From positions 1-64,000 of the forward strand of contig JASANG010000722.1 in assembly GCA_030248215.1 (NCBI GenBank): a DNA stretch of 64,000 nt, written 5' to 3'. A program made the position numbers and the translations under genes. The notes below the pieces were generated by a model. It was given only the letters and a program-made list of their open reading frames with translations. It was not told the origin of the DNA and did no database searches. Positions within the stretch are counted from its first letter, which is position 1. Every line of letters begins with the position of its first letter. Shown piece after piece: positions 21,701 through 36,827 of this stretch. The stretch comes from Enoplolaimus lenunculus. Its lineage: Eukaryota; Nematoda; Enoplea; Enoplida; Thoracostomopsidae.

Positions 21701-24441
21701 CCTAATAAAAGTCCTGCAGCGAATACTGTCCTAAAACCCTATTTAGAGTCCATAAATGTCAATTATCCCTAACTGTAGTGTATAAATAACTCTAGGACCA
21801 AATATAGTTCATTTCGAAATTTTAACGCATACTTAATTTTGAAGTACATTCCTAAGTATAACCTTGCATTATCGCTCAAGCTTTTGTTGCTAAACAAATA
21901 AACGTTTAATTCAACAGATTGTTTCAATACCGGATTTATCAGTAATAAAGGGTGACGGAGAGCGGGTTAAAAATAAATGACAGACCGCAACCAAATAACA
22001 GGGCGGTACCTCTGAAGAGGCCTTAATAAATATCCGTCTCCCCTTCCCTTCTCATTCGGGTCACTGCAGCAATGATAAGCAAGAATACTATAAATTTATT
22101 ATGTTTAAGTTTACTTGTATAACGGTTTTGGTAAAATTGTAAATTTGTCGCAAAGTAAATTTTAAGAAAAAAGCCGCGTCGTACATAACAACATTGACAT
22201 CTGTCTTTATTACTGTCGTCAGATCAAGACGTCGCTTTAGCCTGAATGAAACCATCGTTAACCGTTTGCTCATTCAATCTTGGCAATCAATGATTACGCG
22301 TTTTTCCGTTGCCAGGTTCCAGCAATCCAAACTCTACTCGACTAATTAGCCAATGCTGAAATAAAGCAAAAATATACAAATATTGAAACTACAATTTGTT
22401 GTCTTATTGTATGCATTCTTTTTAGTGAACAGGCCAGTGACCGCAGCTTTGGTGTTAATTTTGTACTTAATTGGTAAATTCGCAATTGCAACCGGATATA
22501 TGGCTGTGATTGCGTACAACAACGAGATATTTCCAACTGCATTAAGGTACACTAAAATGTTTATCATTAAGCTTAACATTAACTAGTAATCCGTAGTTGC
22601 ACACATGTGCAACTATCCTATTATACTGGGTTTTGACATATGTTTAAAAGCATTTGTTTTTAAGCAAGTCTTGCCGAAGCTTTGAAACTTAAGCGACAAC
22701 ACAAACAACCAAATAATCATTTCAATGTATACAGCATGTTGAAATATCAGAGCAACACATTTAAACAGAAGGATTATTTTCAATCAAAAGCTTCTGTAAT
22801 TACATATAACAAAATAATTTTGTGTCTTTGCAAACTTGTATTAATTTGTATTGCCCAAAATACGTATATGGGACGTTCCAGCTTTAATATATAGATATAA
22901 AGATGAATCCGGCATCAGATTCAATTATAAAAATTTACTAGATTTACGATAAAGTCAAACTGAGAATTTGTACTGCACAAAAGCTACATATCTTTGGATG
23001 TAGACTTCACTACAGGCATCAGTATTAAGTACGTTGGTGTTCCTAGCAATAGCCCAGCAGACTAAAGCGCTCTATCTTGTTTAGGAAAAAATTTAGAAGC
23101 TAAGATTAAGTAGCAGTTCAAAACGAAATCGGGTGCTGAGCTTTGGAGCATACGAGAGGTTGCAAGTCAAAAATCTCTTGGCGGTGACTCCTGCCAGCAT
23201 TTAGGCCAAGGTTTAGAGCGGTTAGCGTTTGAATGAGGCGTCCCTAAAAGGTTTTAGGCACATTGCCATCGACTGGGTCTATTTATATGAGCCAGGATAT
23301 GAATCTGGTGTGTACCGGCTAATTGTGAACACATGCACTCCGCCTTTAAATCCATGTGACGTGTTTTACCTTTAAAGCATATAAGTTGTTTACTCGGTAA
23401 TACATAAGCCCTGTCGCTCGTTAATAATAGGTTTTTAAACAAGGGAACAGTGACAGCGGTGAATTTTCAATTGTTTTCAGAAACAGGAAAAATCAATTTT
23501 AAAAACTGTGCTAAATTTCGAACTTCACTATTCACTGGTTCTAAAGTTACAAACTCACTCGCCAACTGGTTGCGTGTGCTACATATATTTGAAAATTTAA
23601 ATGCAGGATTTCATTTAAGCGTTTATCCCTTGAATGTGTTTTGCTTTGTAGATCTCTCGGTTGTGGCGTATCAGTTTTTGCTGGAAGAATTGGTGGAATT
23701 TTGTCACCTTACGTTGGATTAGTGGTAGGTAAACTTGAAAAATTTAAAACCAAAAATAAAATTTAAGCAATCTTTGGTCGCCGAAAGGTTTTAAACGCTA
23801 GTTTGGTCAAACAAACAACCTTCCTTCCTATTGCAAGTTGAGTTCTAAAATGTTTAGTAGTATATATAAACATATTAATACACCTAAGCATAAGCTTCTA
23901 CCTATGCCTAAACCTAAAGCTTATACCAAAGCCTAAACCTAAGCGTATGCAAAAAATAGTCTAAAGCTTAAGCTTTATTGCAGTCCATAGAAAAACGTTT
24001 CGTTCCTGATCTTGACATGAACCAATGTGGTCATAGGGGCGGGCAAAGTGTACAAGAACGCTTTTCTGAGAAACATTATTTACACTATCCAACGCTTAAC
24101 TGCTGTAAGTATCACTGAATAACGAATTTCAGGCCTCAGTCAATAAAGCGTTACCGCCTTTAATATTTGCCATTCTTGCATTCGTTGCCGCAGGAGTGAC
24201 ATTTTTGCTCGCAGAAACCAAAGGACGCGATTTGATACCGGACGCATCAGAAGAAATTCCGTCATCTTGGCTGCTTCAAAAATGTCTCGGTCACTTGAAC
24301 TTGACCCCATCGGCAGCAAAACAGTACAACTCGAAAGTTGCATTGAACGACAAGAGCGAGTCGAAACAAACGTTTGAAATCAACAACGGCTGCAGTGATG
24401 TGGGACAAGACGAATTTTCAATTCACCAAACGTTGAAATAA
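12702..24441 (+). CDS. SLC22-family organic ion transporter, 9 exons
   Basis: Membrane transporter of the major facilitator superfamily, SLC22 branch (organic cation, anion or carnitine transport); substrate unknown. Exons: 12702-13115, 14155-14391, 14976-15172, 18447-18695, 20033-20167, 21048-21133, 22426-22546, 23652-23724, 24133-24441; all phases join, giving 606 aa. Seen: HGAYQRRVYIL before TM1; a large outer loop (about residues 70-135) with NFT, NTT, NQT and NGT glycosylation sites; the TM2-3 loop motif LPDIIGRKLSL; LPESIAWLASRK after TM6; KLGRRTT between TM8 and TM9; YNNEIFPTALR at TM10-11; and ETKGRDL after TM12. All are standard SLC22 landmarks, and about 600 aa is slightly longer than the usual 550. 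The start is uncertain: an acceptor-like AG at 12809-12810 could join an upstream exon to GKHGAY. The stop TAA lies inside AATAAA (24437-24442). Confidence 0.93.
13340..13700 (+). mobile_element. tRNA-derived SINE-like repeat in SLC22 intron 1
   Basis: The segment GTGGTGTTGTGGGTAGC followed by GGCCCGGGTTTGACCCACGG looks like pol III boxes A and B of a degraded tRNA head. It is followed by a GC-richer, non-coding body that is unlike the surrounding AT-rich intron. No second copy is present in this window, so the SINE call is tentative. Confidence 0.45.
15245..15350 (-). repeat. tRNA-like segment (degraded), SLC22 intron 3
   Basis: On the minus strand, GTGGGTTCGAGCCCCAC forms a perfect 5-bp T-stem with a TTCGAGC loop and contains a canonical box B. 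GGCGAAAATTGCC upstream resembles the long variable arm of a Leu- or Ser-type tRNA. I cannot pair an acceptor stem or a proper anticodon arm, so it is a tRNA-derived fossil and not a working tRNA gene. Confidence 0.4.
16393..16620 (+). other. Open frame with a PAM2-like motif, unassigned
   Basis: 76 codons from an ATG, rich in Pro, Ser and Thr, ending at CAG followed by the donor-like GTAAAG. Residues 36-45 read LNPLAEEFRP, which fits the PAM2 consensus (L-N-P-x-A-x-x-F-x-P) that binds the MLLE domain of poly(A)-binding protein. GC content is well above the flanks. It could be the first exon of a nested gene or the start of an old gag-like protein; no downstream domain was recognised. Confidence 0.35.
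17242..17532 (+). other. GC-rich open frame between plausible splice sites, unassigned
   Basis: A frame open from about 17242 (after CCCGGGGGCAG) to 17532 (before GTAACT). It translates with ordinary amino-acid composition (MCEDKSLLAPNLFRDNLC at its start). No family is recognised, and it may be part of the same inserted fossil as 16393-16620. Confidence 0.25.
17722..18174. mobile_element. Tc1/mariner-type MITE, copy 2
   Basis: CTGTAGTCACCTGAATAAGA at the left and CTTATTCGGGTCACTACAG at the right are inverted repeats flanked by TA on both sides. The interior is homologous to copies at 818, 21625 and 28119. It lies in SLC22 intron 3. Confidence 0.9.
19714..19907. mobile_element. hAT-like MITE, TGTTACTTTTAGGG subgroup, intron 4 of SLC22
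   Basis: GGCCAATGTTACTTTTAGGG on the left and CCCTAAAAGTAACTTGGGCC on the right, with degenerate (CCTAAG)n between. The flanking 8-mers CCAGTTTA and CCAGTTCA are a near-perfect target duplication. Confidence 0.92.
20381..20424. other. Short hairpin-forming inverted repeat
   Basis: GGTATTGCTACAAAGA is followed after nine bases by TCTTTGTAGCAATAACC, forming a stem of about 16 bp with one bulge. It lies in SLC22 intron 5. There is no sign that it is a microRNA precursor, as the stem is too short. Confidence 0.6.
21625..22069. mobile_element. Tc1/mariner-type MITE, copy 3
   Basis: CTGTAGCAACCCGAATAAGG and the inverse CTCATTCGGGTCACTGCAG bound 445 bp. TA is intact on the left; on the right it has become CA. 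It lies in SLC22 intron 6 and shares its whole interior with copy 2. Confidence 0.9.
23860..24027. mobile_element. hAT-like MITE, GATCAGGGGCGG subgroup, left end eroded
   Basis: The (CCTAAG)n interior, AAAAAATAGTCTAAAGCTTA and the right end CGTTTCGTTCCTGATCTTGACATGAACC-type terminus are present; the left end is decayed. SLC22 intron 8. Confidence 0.7.
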
Positions 24442-25921
24442 AAAATTGAAAGTCGATTTAACAGTCTTAATGGCCTTAGGGAACTATAGGTCCCCAATGT
24501 CTTTGAAGAAATTTGCTACTATTAAAAACTATAAGCTACACTTAGCGTAAACTAACTTTAGAACCTTAAATAGACGTAAATTCAGGCTTTGGCTCAGGTT
24601 TGTGTTTAGTAAATAGGTTGTTTAGGTTTCATCAATTTTCATTCGTCACTTTGTGCTATATAACATTTTTTCATTTAATAGCACCTTACAACCAGAAGTG
24701 CTTCATCGACTGATAGGGGTAATAGTCCGGTAGTCACCAAATCGCAAGCAATCACTGGCAACCCAGGGGCTGGAAAAATGTAACCCCTCACCGTCCTGTG
24801 CCGTGCTGGAATTTTTGACAAACAAATTCTTCATTTGAATCTCACAATATGTGTACGAACCAAACAGGTGAAAAATATCTCGAAGTTGTATAATACGAAT
24901 TTAAAATTTTTGCGCATTTGGAGCAATTGATAAATCTTAAAATACAAAAACCATTTGCAAAAAAACGCATTTTAAAACTGTAAAATTTCTGGACACAAAA
25001 GTATTATCCTCCACCGGAAAATGCTGAATCGTCCAGTGCACGCTATTCCTATTTGGACCATGGGTAAACAATTGGGGCGTAGCCCGGCTCTGGCTGCTCA
25101 GCCTGGGCCGGTTTCAACTCTGGCTTCAGGCTTCACCCATCATCAGTTGAAATACTTTAGGCGTTGTTGATCAGCTACGCCAATGAAGACTTGAGAAACC
25201 CAATGACTGTTGCTCATATCTTGTTTCAAAGAGACACACCAGATATATACGTTTTTATAGTTTGAGTAAATTTTTATCTAGCGCATATATATTTGTTAAC
25301 CAATCAAATTTTTTCGAAACCATTGGAGATGGTCACGGCAACATTGGCCCCGCCTTCTGGTTACGGCCCTGTGTGTAGTTTTACCACCACTGCCGATAAT
25401 CCATGATCACAGATTGCTACCGTAAAATAGGCAAAAATTACCGTACGATTCGTCAGAGCTGTCTTCAGTGGCGAATCCACAAATTCTTCCGATTCGCAGT
25501 ATTTTTAAGCTTTTGTATTTGTACTTAAGTTTTCCTTAATACAAACGGGGTTCATGGGCACCCAATGAACCCCTTTTGGATCCGTTCCTGATCTTAACTC
25601 ACGCTTATTACGTTCCCATTTATATAGACCCTATTCAGAGCGTGGCTAAGTAGTCCCCATAAACCACACAACATTGCTCGCTTTTTTATATCTACCGACA
25701 GGTCGTATACCAGGGGACGGATTGATTAAATGAGTTCCATCCCAAATTTTCCGGAGACGAGAAGAAAAGGCACATTTATTGACTTAAGCAAAAACTTGCT
25801 GGAACTGAGAGTTAAATATCTCGTTTTCTCACTCATAAAAACATTTATCAAAAGACGTTTCCGCAATGAAATCGTGGCTACGTTCCGGGCAGCCGAAAAT
25901 AAATATAAAAGTCAAAACGCA
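24442..25921. other. Intergenic, 3' of SLC22; nothing recognised
   Basis: No exon pair with coding character was found on either strand. The 60-90-codon frames here lack homology I can recognise. Confidence 0.5.
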
Positions 25922-26165
25922 GGCCAATGTTACTTTAAGGGGCGTAACCGTAGATTAAGCGTATTCTTCAGTCTAAGCCTAAGCCTAAGCGCTGCAAAAA
26001 TGTGTTCCTAAGCCTAAGCATAAGCATAAGCGCTGCAAAAATGTGTTCCTAAGCCTAAGCATAAGCCTAAGCCTAAGCCTAAGCAAATAAATGTAATCTA
26101 CAGTCTAAACCTACTCTTTTATACACCCACTAGAAACCTGGACGCCCCTTAATGTAACATGGGCC
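25922..26165. mobile_element. hAT-like MITE with duplicated internal block
   Basis: GGCCAATGTTACTTTAAGGG on the left and CCCCTTAATGTAACATGGGCC-type sequence on the right. The target duplication is AAAACGCA/AAAACGCG. Inside, a block with GCGCTGCAAAAATGTGTTCC is present twice in tandem, showing that the telomere-like interior grows by local duplication. Confidence 0.92.
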
Positions 26166-26410
26166 AAAACGCGGATGTTTTTGTTTTGACGATTTATACT
26201 ACACTGAAGCACAAGCGACTTTTAAAATACCATTTCGATTTAGAATGTTCAATACGCTGTGATCGCTGGTTTATATACCGTAGTGCGATACTGCATGGTA
26301 ACGCACGGGGGCGCGCGGTAACGTACGGTCATGTACGACGGCGGAAGGCGCTGGAATACATTAAACATTTAAAAATTGTTGGGCCTCCATCTGAATAAAC
26401 TTTTCGATAA

Positions 26411-27365
26411 TGTCACTCACACGTTATAACGCGTGCGCTTTGCTCACTCAACGTCCTACAATATAGTTAGCTGCGCGGATTATGCAACTTTTGCGTAGAC
26501 GGTGTAGCGGACATTTTCATACCGTCGATGTTTGCCTTGAATGTCCCACTCAACTGTACAATAGGTATCGAATGTCTGCTATATAGATAGTTCGCTTAAA
26601 AAATTATATTTTGCGCAAAATTTTAGGTTTCTTCATAATTTAGTTTTTCCTCAAAAATTTCAATTTCCCGCCAAAATTTGAATTTTGCCGCTAAAATTTA
26701 AATTGTCCCGCTAAAAGTTGAATGTTCCCGCTAAAATTTTAATGTTCCCGCCAAAATTTGAATATTCCCGCCAAAATTTAAATGTTGCCGCCAAAATTTG
26801 AATATTCCCGCATAAAATTTGAATTTCCCGCCAAAATTCAAATTCTCCCGCCAAAATTTGAATTTCCCGCCAAAATTTGAATCTCCCGCCAAAATTTGAA
26901 TATTAGCGCTAAAATTTGAATTTCCAGCCAAAATTCCAATTCTCCAGCCAAAATCGGAATTTTTACGCCAAAATTTGAATTTCCCGCCAAAATTTAAATT
27001 CTCCCACCAGAATTTAAATTTTCCCGCCAAAATTTGAATTTCCCGCCAAAACTTGGTTTTATCTTTAAAATTTGAATTTCTTGCCAAAATTTAAATTTCT
27101 TTCAAAAGTTGTTATTTCCCGCCTGATTTTAAGCCACCATCACAGTTTCAATTTCCTGCCAAATTAAAAAGTCCGCACACTGTTCGCGGATTATGAATTT
27201 GTCCGCTACACCGTTGCCGAAAACTCCTAAATGTCCATCAATTTGTGTAGCAAGTGATGCGACGAAAATTGCTTTTATTAAACGGTATGGACATGTATGC
27301 TGTCGGTTCAAAACGGTAGGGACATTGCATGTGCGGAGCGCACGCATTATAACGTGTGAATGACA
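26411..27365. mobile_element. TIR element, about 955 bp, carrying its own minisatellite
   Basis: TGTCACTCACACGTTATAAC at 26411 is inverted at the right end (GTTATAATGCGTGCGCT read on the minus strand, 27337-27365), giving roughly 28-bp imperfect terminal repeats. Sub-terminal phrases with GCGGATTATG and GGTGTAGCGGAC or its inverse also match between the ends. Between them lies the tandem array at 26615-27130. A lone terminal fragment is at 44113-44137. No coding capacity. Confidence 0.8.
26615..27130. repeat. Degenerate 17-21-bp tandem repeat (CCCGCCAAAATTTGAAT)
   Basis: About 27 units of CCCGCCAAAATTTGAATTT with variable spacing. The minus-strand frame of 118 codons (WRENLNFGGKFKF repeats) is a by-product of the repeat. 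Confidence 0.9.
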
Positions 27366-27539
27366 TAATAGAAAGTAAAAAGTTTTTATAGCTTGCTTTT
27401 ACCGTGTGATTTTACACAAGAATACGTCTAGCTTCAACTTCGCTTTCCTCGCGAGGTTGCAGAATTGAAAGGCTTCGCTGTCAGAAATAACCCAAAAGTA
27501 TATTGGGATTTAATATATACTTACAAAAAAACAAGCGTG

Positions 27540-28060
27540 ACTTGTTTAAATCGCTGCACTCATGAGTTCCTGATGTTCCGATGACCTCCTCCGGTTATTC
27601 CATGCCAAAACTTGAATTTTTAAAAAATTCCAATTTTAAGGTTCCAAATTCCTCCACTGAACTCAAAATGTTTTTGTCGAAAAATTATACAAATTATATA
27701 CCATTTGCCAGGTTGCGGAGCTAAGACGAATATTGTTAAATATTTTCCAATCAAATGTCTTCCAAACAAGTTAGTGATACATAATTTATCCAACTTATTG
27801 AAAAAAATTTTGGGTCCCAGGGGGAACTTGCGGCCTTGAAAATCGAATTTTTCAAAAATTCAGAATTGGGCATGGAATGATTACAGGATGTCATCAGAAG
27901 CTCAAATATGCAGAAACTTTCAAAATGCAAGGTTTTTTAGGCAAACGACGGCTAAGGGAGGGCTAACCGATCACTCAGACAAAGAATGAATTTTTTCAAT
28001 TTTTTTCCGGGCATAATTTTCTGATGCTCGGACATTTAATAAAACTGGTTTCGTTGGGCA
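27540..28060. repeat. Diverged repeat block related to 63270-63760
   Basis: Shares with 63400-63700 phrases such as GGGTCCCAGGGGGA, AATTTTTCAAAAATTC and AGAAGCTCAAATATGCA in the same order and spacing. This is an interspersed or formerly tandem satellite-like unit of about 230 bp. Confidence 0.65.
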
Positions 28061-28118
28061 TGGCCCCTTAGGTCTCTTTGGCGCTATACTTGCCAAATAT
28101 CAACAAATTATAACAATA

Positions 28119-28544
28119 CTGTAGTGACCCGAATAAGAAGAGGGGCTGATATTTATTTGACCTCTCCAGAGGGTGCCCCCTGTTATTCGGTTTCGGACTG
28201 TTATTTATTTTTATCCCGTCCTCTGCCACACTTTGTTACACATATATCCGGTATTGTAACTAACCCTTGAATTGAATGTTTATTTGCCTTGTACCAAAAG
28301 CTTTAGCCATAATGCAAGGTTATTATTAGGAACGTACTTTGAAAACTTAAGTACACTTCAAAGTTTTAAACTCACCATTATTTGGTTCTGGAGTCATTTA
28401 TGCGCTAAAATTAGGAATAGTTAACATTTATGGACTCTAATTAGGGTTTAGGGACTTTATTTGGTTACGGACTCTTCTTAGGGATACAGACTCCTATTGA
28501 TTGGGACTCAAAATGGGTACCCCCTCTTATTCAGGTCACTGCAG
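28119..28544. mobile_element. Tc1/mariner-type MITE, copy 4 (best preserved)
   Basis: CTGTAGTGACCCGAATAAGA and its inverse TCTTATTCAGGTCACTGCAG, with TA on both sides. This is the clearest copy of the four-member family. Confidence 0.93.
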
Positions 28545-28639
28545 TACTGGCATAATAAATACCGTTTTTAGAATTGTATCTTTTATGCGCATATCAATTT
28601 GCTTGAGGGTCAGGTACTTTCTTTAGAGCAACAAGCTAA

Positions 28640-28850
28640 AACAAGTGCTTAAGAAACGAAAATTAAGGTTCGGAAACTCAAAAACACGAAATCGAGTTTC
28701 GGATATCCGAAATAGAAAATTTCATTTCGGATATCCGGATATCCGGATATATACGGATATCCGGATATCCGAATATCCGGATAAATATCCGGCAGGAATT
28801 GCCGGATATCCGGATATCAAAAAATATCCGATGTCCATCGCTAATATATA
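28640..28850. repeat. Palindromic GGATATCC array
   Basis: The 8-mer GGATATCC (itself a palindrome) repeats about ten times at 28700-28825, within a block containing GGATAAATATCCGGCA and AATTGCCGGATATCC. A shorter homologous piece lies inverted at 35290-35345, and another at 36025-36095. The run can form alternative hairpins. Confidence 0.8.
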
Positions 28851-29789
28851 CAACGTACGTAAATATATATCTATCTGTGCATATGTAAACAGGAGCGCAT
28901 AAGTGTACACTCCGGGTATATTTGTGTCCCGGACAATTGGGACGGTCTTTATAGTAACATTTGGCCTTAGGCGTATACTCTGACATTGGATAGTTGCTAA
29001 AAAATGTGCAAGCAAACATTTGAAAGGGCTTTAGGCGACTAAACCTCTTATGAAAAATGAGTGAGTGGGAGGGAATAGTAGTATAAAAGATGCGGGTAGA
29101 AACAGCCGAGGAAACTAGAGATTAACGAAATCTTGTCGCAATTGTATTCGTCCTGCGACGGGAAAAAATTATCCTAAATAAAGATATTGTCCTTGGACGA
29201 TTTCTACGGCGGTGTAGTTGTTCGGGAGAAAAATAGACCAGTGACTTTGATAATATCGGCAAGACCAAGAACATATAAACTTCAGTTTAAAAACATAACG
29301 GCATAAAAAACAAAGGTGGAACAGAGATCAAAGAGTAGTGTGTACATATCCCTCATTTCTTCACAGACATGAAAATACACATTATCGATAGGCTTTAGAA
29401 TTTCATTTTTTCATGCAATGTTTATACCCTTTATCAAATCAAACCACACATTACTCACCTGATAGCAAATTTTTTTCAATATTGAAGCAATCGCTGTTTA
29501 GGGTAATCATATAGCTAGGGATATTTTAAAAGAGTAGAACTTTGTCATTATGTGTGTTGTAATAACACATTGCTACGTCGGGTTTTTCGCTACGCTCCAA
29601 ATCTCTGATATAGCTGCATTTTTATATACAACCGGTTACCACCAACATCAAGAGGCTAACAAGCATATATTACGTATTTATTTGCAACAACACTTCGTTA
29701 TGACGTATAGCAAATTATCAGCGTTGCTATTTTCGCTACGGGATATATCCTGCAATGCAAACTAATTATCGCAGAATAAATATATCAGC
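28851..29789. promoter_or_regulatory. Upstream region of NSUN4, no defined element
   Basis: Intergenic DNA containing the presumed NSUN4 promoter. I see no TATA box or other element that I would place with confidence. Confidence 0.3.
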
Positions 29790-34276
<4,487 letters not shown>

Positions 34277-34881
34277 AATAAGCAGACTGGTAACGTTAAC
34301 GTTTCACTTGGGTTATGGTGGCCACGCGTTGTATGGGGAATAACCTCAGTCAGGGCAATACTGGAACTGGTCTTGCCGCTGTTTGACGTAAGCTTTGCAC
34401 AAGCTTGGGTTTGGATAGATTTTTGCATAGCGGAGTAAACGTATATCTGTAACTTGAAATACGTTGCATTCAAATAATGGAAAGTTTACAGTTTGGTTGA
34501 TGATTGCTTCTGGACCGCATTAAACCAGCCGAAATATATTATTGTTACAGTTGCTGAACATTTTGCCTCTCTTTTGGTTAAGACACTATTAATCTAAGAG
34601 TTTATAGTGTCTTTTTTAAAAGCATATCATCGGAAATTTCAGAATTTTTTGCGCATGATTAGGTTTATTCATATCAGAATTTAAATGTTTTTTCACAACT
34701 TAAAACGTCTAATTGCACTTCCAATAATTTCAGTATCAATTTGTGTTCTGAGCTCTTGTAAATTAATAGTGAATAAACTGTTTTAAGTAAAGCCATGAGT
34801 TATGCCTATTTTGTATTTAGTGAGCAGTACTGCATGCGTTAAGGAAAACAGAAAAATACATAAACGTTTCTTTCAAAATTC
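34277..34881. terminator. NSUN4 3' flank with candidate poly(A) signal
   Basis: AATAAA occurs at about 34772, some 500 bp after the stop codon, and is the nearest clear hexamer. No gene is seen here. Confidence 0.35.
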
Positions 34882-35046
34882 GGCCCATGTATCGAACAGG
34901 GCCTGAACAGTAGTGTAATTGGCCAATGTATAGAACAGGACTGTAGTATAAGCATATTTCTAAGCCTAAGCCAAAAATTAAAAGCTTAAGCGAATTATAT
35001 TACAGTCGTGCCGGAATGCGTTCGGGTCCTGTTGTATACATGGGCC
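34882..35046. mobile_element. Two nested hAT-like MITE copies
   Basis: The terminus GGCCCATGTATCGAACAGGG at 34882 runs only about 40 bp before a second full terminus, GGCCAATGTATAGAACAGGA, starts at 34921. One right end, GGTCCTGTTGTATACATGGG, closes at 35046. One copy therefore inserted into, or recombined with, another. Confidence 0.8.
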
Positions 35047-35240
35047 AGCATATTCCTAAGCCTAAAGCGTAACGATGAGCCTATTCCTAAGCCTAAGCAA
35101 CAAAGTTAGTTATAACAATATTTTTAAGCCTAAGTGTAAGAATGAGCATATTCCTAAACCTAACTCTAAAGCCGAGCAAAAATTAGTACTCTTTTCTAGT
35201 CCCACAGAAAACCGTTCCGCCCCTGATCTTTACATTTGCC
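35047..35240. mobile_element. hAT-like MITE remnant, GATCAGGGGCGG subgroup
   Basis: Directly abuts the previous copy. The interior is (CCTAAG)n with AAAAATTAGTACTC, and the right end is CGTTCCGCCCCTGATCTTTA. The left terminus is missing, so this is probably the host that the 34.9-kb copy interrupted. Confidence 0.75.
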
Positions 35241-36827
35241 CATATGCTCAAAAATCTTTAGGCTTAACAATAGTGGTTACTGATGGGAATTGGATATTTT
35301 TTCATATCCGGCAATAATTCTTGCCGGATATTTATCCGAAAATTCGAAGTTAAATTTTCTATATCGAAACTTAATGCCAATTTGGCTCCTCGCCTCCCCT
35401 GATAATGTAAAATTAAAGTTTAGTTTTGAAGATGAATTTTCATATGACTACTGCGGAACCAAAAATGTATTTTCAACAATTCAGATATCTCCAATTTTTT
35501 CATGTGTATATATTGCTGTGTGAAAACCGAAGTGCTGAATTGAATTGTGTAAAAATTTGCGTTGTATCATCAGGTTTAAGCGCTTCTAATTTACTATTAA
35601 ATTTCGAATTACTTTTGATTAAAAACAAAAATTAAGATTATGAAGAATTTGTTTTTCCACTAAACGAATGAAACTGTGTAGGACCGAGCTTATGACACTA
35701 TCTAACAACTAGCCAGATGTAAAGAAAAATGTTTTCAATATCATACTGTATTATAAATATTTTTTTACTGTAACTATGTTTGAAAAAAGACCACAGTTTA
35801 ACAGCTCTAAATTTAACGACTGTAACTATGATTGTAGAAAGAACAAAGATAAACAGCTCTAGATTTTACTGACAATATACACCGAAAAAGCCAAATCCAC
35901 TCACAAAAATTGCCTAGAGTTTAATTCAATATGCTGACTCAGATTTGAATACAGAATTCCTTTTTGTTAGGTCCAGCTACTTTAGTTGTGAAACAACGGA
36001 AATTATAAAAAATTTTACACAATAGCACTTCGGATATCCGGATATTCGGATACATATCGGAATATTTTTCATGTCCGAATATTCGGATATCCAGTGCTCA
36101 CCTACAGTAGTTAACCATTTTCAACAATTTTGTTTTATGCTTTAGGCAATGCATAGAACAGGGCAGTAAATAGTATTATAATTATATTCCCACGGCTGCT
36201 GATTTTTGAATAAACCATGCTTTTTGGCACATCTCGAGAATTCCAAGGCTTGCACCAAACCTAAACCAGAATCACGTTTTAAAGATTTCAAACAAATTGC
36301 TGCCAGAACTGCTGCGCTTACCACATACCTTCACCATTTGCAGTCATCTTGGTTTTGTGTTGAGTCGGTTACTGACATAATTTTTTCACGAGACTAGGCT
36401 CACTAAACAGTGTGAACAAGAGAATTGCCTAATATTTTGAAGAACAATTGACAAATTTGATGTATATACTGCTTTTAACGAAACATTACCTTTGCTATTA
36501 CCTACTGAGAGAAATTGAAATATAGCTGTTACATTCATGCTGCAAAGTAAAATTTAGTGATAATTTCGTTGTGAAATTTAAGCAAAACTGAAATTTTTAA
36601 TTTATGCACTTTACAAATAGTGTAGTGGTGTTGCAAGGTTGATTTCAGAAAAAAACATAAAGACCGGAGCACGAAGAACATCGGATATTTATCATTTTAA
36701 TACAAACATTCAAACATTTATTGGAATTTTTTTCTTTCAGTGATTGCGTATAATGACCATCAAATGCTGTTTTAGTGTTGTTATTCTTTGCTAAACATAT
36801 TTTACAGTTCGCAAAAATCGCAGTGCA
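35241..36827. other. Intergenic between NSUN4 and TYW5, repeat fragments only
   Basis: Contains GGATATCC-type fragments (35290-35345 and 36025-36095) and a lone MITE terminus, GCATAGAACAGGGCAG, at about 36149. No coding exon is seen. The presumed TYW5 promoter lies at the right edge; an acceptor-like TTTTACAG at about 36800-36806 hints that a 5' UTR exon or spliced leader could join before the start codon. Confidence 0.45.

Noticed and set aside
26731-27087. 118-codon minus-strand frame (WRENLNFGGKFKF repeats)
   Set aside because: By-product of the CCCGCCAAAATTTGAAT tandem array inside a TIR element.
34277-36827. NSUN4-TYW5 operon
   Set aside because: The gap is 2.5 kb and full of MITEs; operons with spliced leaders normally have short gaps.
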